Below, piece by piece: positions 14,621 to 18,139 of a DNA stretch of 18,139 nt. Source of the DNA: JANNXY01 sp964472605 (GTDB taxonomy: Bacteria > Patescibacteriota > Minisyncoccia > Phycocordibacterales > CAIZIN01); NCBI GenBank assembly GCA_964472605.1, contig CAYYLG010000014.1, positions 1-18,139 on the forward strand. Direction: 5' to 3'. Both the position numbers and the translations under genes were made by a program. Within the stretch, counting starts at the first letter, position 1, and each line of letters starts with the position of its first letter. The notes under the pieces were generated by a model. The model made no database searches and was not told the DNA's origin. It saw nothing but the letters and a program-made list of their open reading frames with translations.

Positions 14621-14645
14621 CCCAACCTCGAGTATTTTTATTTTT
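14600..14645 (+). terminator. Terminator overlapping the stop of the 128-aa gene
   Basis: CTCGAGTTGG (14600-14609) pairs with CCAA-C-CTCGAG (14622-14632), one bulged C, around a 12-nt loop that contains the stop codon. TATTTTTATTTTT follows on the plus strand. It also lies at the end of the converging HIT gene and may insulate both. Confidence 0.8.
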
Positions 14646-15051
14646 CAATTTCTTCTTTTATCTTTTCAGCAACTTTTTCTGCTTCATCGCCGATATAGGC
14701 TTTATGAGGAAATTCAGGGAATCCGTCATTTTCATGTCTTGGAATTATGTGAATATGAGCATGATCTTTCATATGGCATGCGATTTCAGTATTCATAACA
14801 ATGCTTAACCCATCAGCTTGAGTAGCTTGTCTAATAGGTACAGAAAGCTTTTGGGTTGTTAAAATCATCTTGCACAGAGTTTCTTGGGGTATGGTGTAAA
14901 TATTTTCAAAATGATCCTTTGGTATAACAAGAGTGTGCCCATGATTATTTGGACTAATATCTAGGAATGCTAAAGTTTCGTTGTCTTCATAGACCTTATG
15001 AGCAGGTATGTCACCACTTATAATCTTGCAAAATATACATTCTGTATTCAT
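14638..15051 (-). CDS. HIT-family nucleotide hydrolase (HinT-like)
   Basis: A 137-aa cytoplasmic protein of the histidine triad superfamily, which hydrolyses nucleoside phosphoramidates or related nucleotide conjugates. The triad H97-A-H99-I-H101 is in DHAHIHIIPR, with H101 the expected nucleophile and H97/H99 supporting. The N-terminal CIFCKIISGDIPAHKVYED, with C5 and C8, is typical of the HinT/Fhit-like branch whose members often bind zinc; NNHGHTLVIPKDH at 35-47 and N87 are also characteristic. The physiological substrate cannot be named from sequence. It diverges from recJ across 40 bp and is probably leaderless. Confidence 0.93.
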   Translation of the reverse strand: MNTECIFCKIISGDIPAHKVYEDNETLAFLDISPNNHGHTLVIPKDHFENIYTIPQETLCKMILTTQKLSVPIRQATQADGLSIVMNTEIACHMKDHAHIHIIPRHENDGFPEFPHKAYIGDEAEKVAEKIKEEIEK

Positions 15052-15057
15052 GTGACC

Positions 15058-15066
15058 AGTCTACCA
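15058..15066 (-). promoter_or_regulatory. -10 box of the HIT gene
   Basis: Leftward TGG-TAGACT, an extended -10 with four of six consensus bases, then six bases and the ATG at 15051. The fit is weaker than the recJ box but at the same spacing as the other leaderless genes. Confidence 0.45.
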
Positions 15067-15075
15067 GAAAGTGCG

Positions 15076-15084
15076 TGATATAAT
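15076..15084 (+). promoter_or_regulatory. Extended -10 promoter of recJ
   Basis: TGA-TATAAT, a perfect extended -10, followed by seven bases and the ATG at 15092. It decides the recJ start: an in-frame GTG at 15071 would lie upstream of the promoter. Confidence 0.75.
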
Positions 15085-15091
15085 CCAGCCT

Positions 15092-16753
15092 ATGCAAACT
15101 CTGGACCCTCTGGTTATAGAACTACTCAAAAATAGGGGAATTACGGAAGAAGAGGAGATTATCCAATTTCTTGAGCCTTCTTACAATGAACATTTGCACG
15201 ATCCTTTTTTACTTAAGGGTATGGATGTTGCAGTGGAGAGAATCTTGAAAGCAATTAAAAATAATGAACGCATTGGGATTTGGAGTGATTATGATGCAGA
15301 TGGTATTCCGGGAGCAGTAATACTTCACGATACATTCAAAAAGCTTGGATATGAAAACTTCGTAAATTATATTCCACACAGACATGATGAGGGTTTTGGT
15401 TTAAATAATGAAGGGATAGAGGAGCTCTCGAAGGATAATATTAAATTAATCATCACAATTGATTGCGGGATTACTGATGTGGAACAAGTTGAATTTTCTA
15501 ATTCACTAGGGATTGATGTCATAATCACCGACCATCATTTACCACATGAGCATGTTCCGAAAGCCTTTGCCATAATCAATCCTAAACAGATTGGTTGTAA
15601 CTATCCGGAGAAAATGCTTTGTGGGGCAGCTCTAGCTTGGAAACTTGCTATCGCATTACTAAAGAAAAGTGAAGTGGAAACAAAGACAGGTTGGGAAAAA
15701 TGGCTTCTTGATATGGTTGGTATAGCAACTCTCTCTGATATGGTACCTCTTCGTGGGGAGAACAGAGCTTTGGCTTGGTTTGGACTACTTGTTTTGCGCA
15801 AGACTCCACGTGTAGGACTCAGGTCATTATTTAAAAAAGCTGGAGCACAAGTGGACTATCTAACAGAAGATGATATTGGGTTTACCTTAACACCACGAAT
15901 AAATGTTGCATCAAGAATGAGTGATCCGATACATGCATTTAATTTACTAAAAACAACATCGCCGGTAGAGGCGGAAGAGCTTGTAGGATTTCTTGAAAAG
16001 AAAAACAATGAGAGAAAAGGTCTAGTTGCATCTATAACTAAAGAAATTAAAAAGAGAATAAATGAGGAGCCAGAAATCCTGAACCATCCGGTATTGGTCT
16101 TTGGTGGTATACATTGGAAGCCAGCAGTCCTTGGTTTAGCGGCAAATACTATGATGAGGGAGACAGGTAAGCCTGTTTTTGTTTGGGGTAAGGAGGATGG
16201 TACGCATATCAAGGGCTCTTGCAGGTCACCAGTTGGGATTTCAGTAGTAGATATTATGTCTAAATTACCAAAAGGAATTCTTTTAGAATTTGGTGGGCAT
16301 GCGTGCTCCGGGGGCTTCGGGGTTGAGTATGACCGTATCCATGATTTTCAAAATGAATTAAACAAGGCATTTCTTGATCTGAATTGTGAAGCGAATGATA
16401 CAAGTCAAAATAATGGGTATGATACGGTGCTTACATTGGATAGTGTAAATAGAAAAACTTCAGGATTAATAAATAAACTCGCACCATTCGGAGAATCAAA
16501 TTCAAAACCACTTTTTCTATTTAATAAAGTGAAGGTTAAACTCAAAAAATTATTCGGTAAAACAAAGGAACATGTGGAGCTTCAATTGGAAGATGAAACA
16601 GGTAGTGCTAAGGCCATACAATTTTTTGCTCATAATGATGCGGAAATTTTAAAGATTGAAAATGGAAGTGTTGTGAGTTTAATTGCAAACTTAGAAGAAT
16701 CTCGTTTCGGTGGCAGGGTAGAGTATCGTCTAAGAATCGTAAAAATAATATAA
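15092..16753 (+). CDS. recJ: Single-stranded-DNA exonuclease RecJ
   Basis: A 553-aa DHH-family 5' to 3' exonuclease for single-stranded DNA, acting in recombination and mismatch or base-excision repair. Catalytic motifs: D66-Y-D68-A-D70-G (motif I), IDCG with D124, D147-H148-H149 (DHH), and GGHACSGGFG with G401-G402-H403 in the DHHA1 domain. The C-terminal section (about 450-553, ending GGRVEYRLRIVKII) fits the OB-fold domain that binds the DNA. Length is close to the family norm. Start at the ATG 15092 instead of GTG 15071, because the -10 box lies between them. A leftward terminator stem of the adjoining unit begins directly after its stop. Confidence 0.95.
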   Translation: MQTLDPLVIELLKNRGITEEEEIIQFLEPSYNEHLHDPFLLKGMDVAVERILKAIKNNERIGIWSDYDADGIPGAVILHDTFKKLGYENFVNYIPHRHDEGFGLNNEGIEELSKDNIKLIITIDCGITDVEQVEFSNSLGIDVIITDHHLPHEHVPKAFAIINPKQIGCNYPEKMLCGAALAWKLAIALLKKSEVETKTGWEKWLLDMVGIATLSDMVPLRGENRALAWFGLLVLRKTPRVGLRSLFKKAGAQVDYLTEDDIGFTLTPRINVASRMSDPIHAFNLLKTTSPVEAEELVGFLEKKNNERKGLVASITKEIKKRINEEPEILNHPVLVFGGIHWKPAVLGLAANTMMRETGKPVFVWGKEDGTHIKGSCRSPVGISVVDIMSKLPKGILLEFGGHACSGGFGVEYDRIHDFQNELNKAFLDLNCEANDTSQNNGYDTVLTLDSVNRKTSGLINKLAPFGESNSKPLFLFNKVKVKLKKLFGKTKEHVELQLEDETGSAKAIQFFAHNDAEILKIENGSVVSLIANLEESRFGGRVEYRLRIVKII

Positions 16754-16788
16754 AAAGAACAGCTCGCGACCGTGTGATCGCGAGCTGT
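16752..16788 (-). terminator. Strong leftward terminator in the G+C-rich locus
   Basis: A perfect 11-bp stem (ACAGCTCGCGA at 16759-16769, complement at 16778-16788) with an 8-nt loop. Leftward it is followed by TTCTTTTTATATTATTTTT, a good U tract running into the end of recJ. Rightward there is no T run, so it primarily serves a minus-strand transcript. Confidence 0.85.
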
Positions 16789-17118
16789 GATGCCGGTGTT
16801 CTACCGGTCTTTGCAGGCGGACCGCGAGCTCTATGCTCAATCTGCAACCGCAATGGTTGTTTGGGGGATTGAACTGAGGCAGACGTGCCAGCCTGACGGC
16901 CAATGAATTGATGTTTTTCAACCAAAATTTTTTCTGTATAAGCAGATTTTGCCGTAGCTTTAAATGCTAGTGACAGAGAAAGTTCACACGCTTGGTAAAC
17001 TTTCGTCTTGGGTTTGACCACGTAACTCAGGTTGTCCTGAGCTTTTGGCACATCAATCATTGTTGCACAAAATAGTGCACCGAGACACACAAGGGATCTA
17101 GGGGGCGAGCGGGGATGT

Positions 17119-17146
17119 ATCATAAGAGGGTACCCTTATGTGTCTA
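17119..17146 (-). promoter_or_regulatory. Second leftward promoter of the G+C-rich locus
   Basis: Leftward TAGACA (17141-17146), 16-nt spacer, TATGAT (17119-17124). The spacer holds an 8-bp hairpin sequence (17121-17140, CATAAGGG paired with CTCTTATG, one G-U pair), which might be an operator or RNA stem if the outer promoter is used. Confidence 0.5.
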
Positions 17147-17151
17147 TTTTC

Positions 17152-17199
17152 CTAATCTTCAAAGAACTCCATATCCTCTTCGTTTTTGAAGTGGAACAT
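17152..17199 (-). CDS. Possible 15-residue leader peptide
   Basis: ATG at 17199 encodes MFHFKNEEDMEFFED then TAG. It begins one base after the -10 hexamer of the outer promoter, so transcription from that promoter may start inside it; the inner ATG (MEFFED) would then be the first start. Too short for any composition test and may be chance. Listed because it sits in the leader of a strongly promoted transcript. Confidence 0.2.
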   Translation of the reverse strand: MFHFKNEEDMEFFED

Positions 17200-17200
17200 A

Positions 17201-17229
17201 TTTATAACACCATGTTCTTTAGATGTCAA
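17201..17229 (-). promoter_or_regulatory. Near-consensus leftward promoter
   Basis: Leftward TTGACA (17224-17229, perfect), 17-nt spacer, TATAAA (17201-17206) preceded by TGT. This is the best promoter match in the window and faces the G+C-rich unit, back to back with the RNase HI promoter. Confidence 0.75.
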
Positions 17230-17241
17230 ATAGTTCGAATA

Positions 17242-17250
17242 TGTTATACT
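17242..17250 (+). promoter_or_regulatory. Extended -10 promoter of RNase HI
   Basis: TGT-TATACT followed by seven bases and the ATG at 17258, predicting a leaderless mRNA. No convincing -35. Confidence 0.65.
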
Positions 17251-17257
17251 TTTATCT

Positions 17258-17950
17258 ATGTCAAAAATAACTATATTTACAGATGGTTCATCTAGAGGTA
17301 ACCCGGGCTCGGGTGGTTGGGGATCTGTTGTTGTAAACGGAGAAAATGTTTATGAATTAGGTGGTAGGGAAAATAAAACTACAAATAATCGCATGGAAAT
17401 GATGGCGATTATCAAAGGATTGGAATCTGTAAAGGAAAAAAATAATATTAGTATATATACTGATTCTGCTTATGTAATAAATGGAATTACCAAGTGGGTT
17501 AAAGGTTGGGAGAAGAATGATTGGGTTACAGCTACTAAGACTCCTGTATTAAATTCTGATTTATGGAAAGAATTGGTGAAAGTTTCAGAGAAAAAAGATA
17601 TTGATTGGAAGCTCATACCAGGCCACTCAGGAGTAAAAGCAAATGAAAGATGTGATGAGATAGCTACAGGTTTTGCAGATAATGATTTAGTCAATTTATA
17701 TAAGGGTTTACTCAGGGATTATTCTTATGATCCACTTGATTTACAAGTTGGTGAAGTTAAAAAGAAGTCTAAAAATTCTGGAAAAGCTTATTCATATGTA
17801 AGTAGCATAGATGGAGATGTCGTGGTCCATAAAGCTTGGGAAGATTGTGAGAAGAGGGTAAAGGGCAAAAAAGCGCAGTTTAAAAAAGTCTTTTCAAGTA
17901 AAGAAGAACAAGAGCTCGTGACGCTATGGGGGAAAGGCGGTAAAATATAA
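17258..17950 (+). CDS. rnhA: Ribonuclease HI with C-terminal hybrid-binding-like domain
   Basis: A 230-aa cytoplasmic enzyme cleaving RNA in RNA-DNA hybrids. The RNase H domain (about 1-140) has the full catalytic set: D9 in TDGSSRGNPG, E47 in NNRMEM, D69 in TDSAY and D133 in ERCDEIA, with H123 in PGHSGV. After a linker rich in lysine and serine (about 165-177), residues about 178-230 resemble the hybrid-binding (viroplasmin-like) domain: YSYVSS...HKAWEDCEKRVKGKKAQFKKVFSSKEE. In eukaryotic and some bacterial RNases HI that domain is N-terminal; here it is at the C-terminus. It may raise affinity for hybrids. The next gene starts two bases after its stop. Confidence 0.93.
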   Translation: MSKITIFTDGSSRGNPGSGGWGSVVVNGENVYELGGRENKTTNNRMEMMAIIKGLESVKEKNNISIYTDSAYVINGITKWVKGWEKNDWVTATKTPVLNSDLWKELVKVSEKKDIDWKLIPGHSGVKANERCDEIATGFADNDLVNLYKGLLRDYSYDPLDLQVGEVKKKSKNSGKAYSYVSSIDGDVVVHKAWEDCEKRVKGKKAQFKKVFSSKEEQELVTLWGKGGKI

Positions 17951-17952
17951 TT

Positions 17953-18139
17953 ATGTTAAAAAAGTTTTTAATAATATTTCTTTTAGTTTTATTGCCAGTA
18001 TTTTGTTATGCAGAGGTAAAACAATACACCCCCCTCGTAGACGGTTTCGGCCTCAACTCTAATTCATCTGGTAATGCAACAGGATTAGGAGCATTCTTTA
18101 ATCAAGCATTTACTCTCTTTATAGGACTACTTGGTATAT
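17953..18139 (+). CDS. Exported small membrane protein, 5' part only
   Basis: An open frame of 62 codons running off the window edge. The N-terminus MLKKFLIIFLLVLLPVFCYA is a clear signal peptide, cleaved probably after CYA. The mature start EVKQYTPLVDGFGLNSNSSG is followed by GLGAFFNQAFTLFIGLLG, the beginning of a membrane helix. Small proteins with a signal peptide, a YTPL-type segment and following membrane helices are frequent in Parcubacteria and are often annotated as pilin-like or hypothetical; I recognise the style but not a defined function. It is two bases after the RNase HI stop and so probably in the same operon. Confidence 0.7.
   Translation, partial: MLKKFLIIFLLVLLPVFCYAEVKQYTPLVDGFGLNSNSSGNATGLGAFFNQAFTLFIGLLGI

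Larger units (their letters stand above)
16759..17199 (-). other. G+C-rich leftward transcription unit: unknown RNA or non-stop gene
   Basis: A minus-strand unit between near-consensus promoters (17201-17229 and 17119-17146) and an 11-bp terminator. Rows counted by hand reach about 57% G+C. The only long open frame begins with ATG at 17123 or, better placed relative to the second promoter, 17060 (MIDVPKAQDNLSYVVKPK), and passes without a stop through the terminator stem to 16608, inside recJ. Its C-terminal part is basic and proline-rich (SPKQPLRLQIEHRARGPPAK). The RNA has several clean hairpins, including CTCAGG-ACAA-CCTGAG and CCGGT-AGAAC-ACCGG. I compared it with tmRNA, RNase P RNA, SRP RNA and 6S RNA and found none of their conserved cores. 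Whether it is a structured RNA, a frameshifted gene or a deliberate non-stop gene is open. Confidence 0.45.

Noticed and set aside
15071..15091. GTG start seven codons upstream for recJ
   Set aside because: The region contains the extended -10 TGATATAAT, so the upstream codons would not be in the mRNA; the ATG at 15092 fits leaderless spacing.
16741..17130. tmRNA or RNase P RNA on the minus strand
   Set aside because: Size and G+C fit, but I found no tRNA-like ends, no tag frame, and no GAGGAAAGTCC or ACAGAA-type RNase P core.
1..18139. CRISPR arrays, tRNA or rRNA genes, prophage cluster
   Set aside because: No regularly spaced direct repeats, no tRNA cloverleaf with T-loop and matching acceptor, no rRNA-like segment, and the collar-like gene stands alone without other phage genes.

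Overview
The window looks like part of a metagenome-assembled scaffold from a Patescibacteria/CPR bacterium, most likely Parcubacteria-like. The basis is an AT-rich genome, compact genes, shortened glycolytic enzymes, secreted proteins with GYAWSENIGW repeats, a PilB without its cysteine motif, and an almost complete lack of Shine-Dalgarno sequences. TGA ends at least three genes (stops at 5461, 5733, 10389), so this is not a lineage that has reassigned UGA. A run of exactly 100 N (11803-11902) marks a scaffold gap. The taxonomic placement is inference from gene character, not from a marker tree.

Layout. 1-3552 is read leftward: inorganic pyrophosphatase (ppa), a J-domain-like protein with a changed HPD motif, a G+C-rich orphan gene whose start codon lies in a 17-bp inverted repeat, and nusA, preceded by an attenuator-like hairpin. 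3689-6539 is rightward and encodes secreted or envelope proteins: an IPT/TIG plus W-rich-repeat surface protein, a small one-helix membrane protein and a phage-collar-like exported protein, closed by a strong terminator. 6636-6955 is a small GIY-YIG nuclease cassette bounded by 21-bp inverted repeats and a short direct repeat, inserted at the start codon of pilB. 6955-12397 is a type IV pilus assembly operon: pilB, pilC, three prepilins and a PilX-like protein carrying the scaffold gap. 12413-14192 holds tpiA and pgk, followed by an unknown 128-aa protein. A HIT protein and recJ then diverge from a 40-bp double promoter.

16754-17257 has no recognised gene. It contains a G+C-rich leftward transcription unit with near-consensus promoters and a strong terminator; its only long reading frame has no stop before the terminator. 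The window ends with RNase HI carrying a C-terminal hybrid-binding-like extension, and the start of a small exported pilin-like protein.

The most interesting points are the inverted-repeat GIY-YIG cassette whose removal restores the pilB start, the nusA leader attenuator, the two G+C-rich leftward loci with structured starts or ends, and the repeated placement of -10 boxes 6-8 nt before start codons, which implies widespread leaderless transcription.
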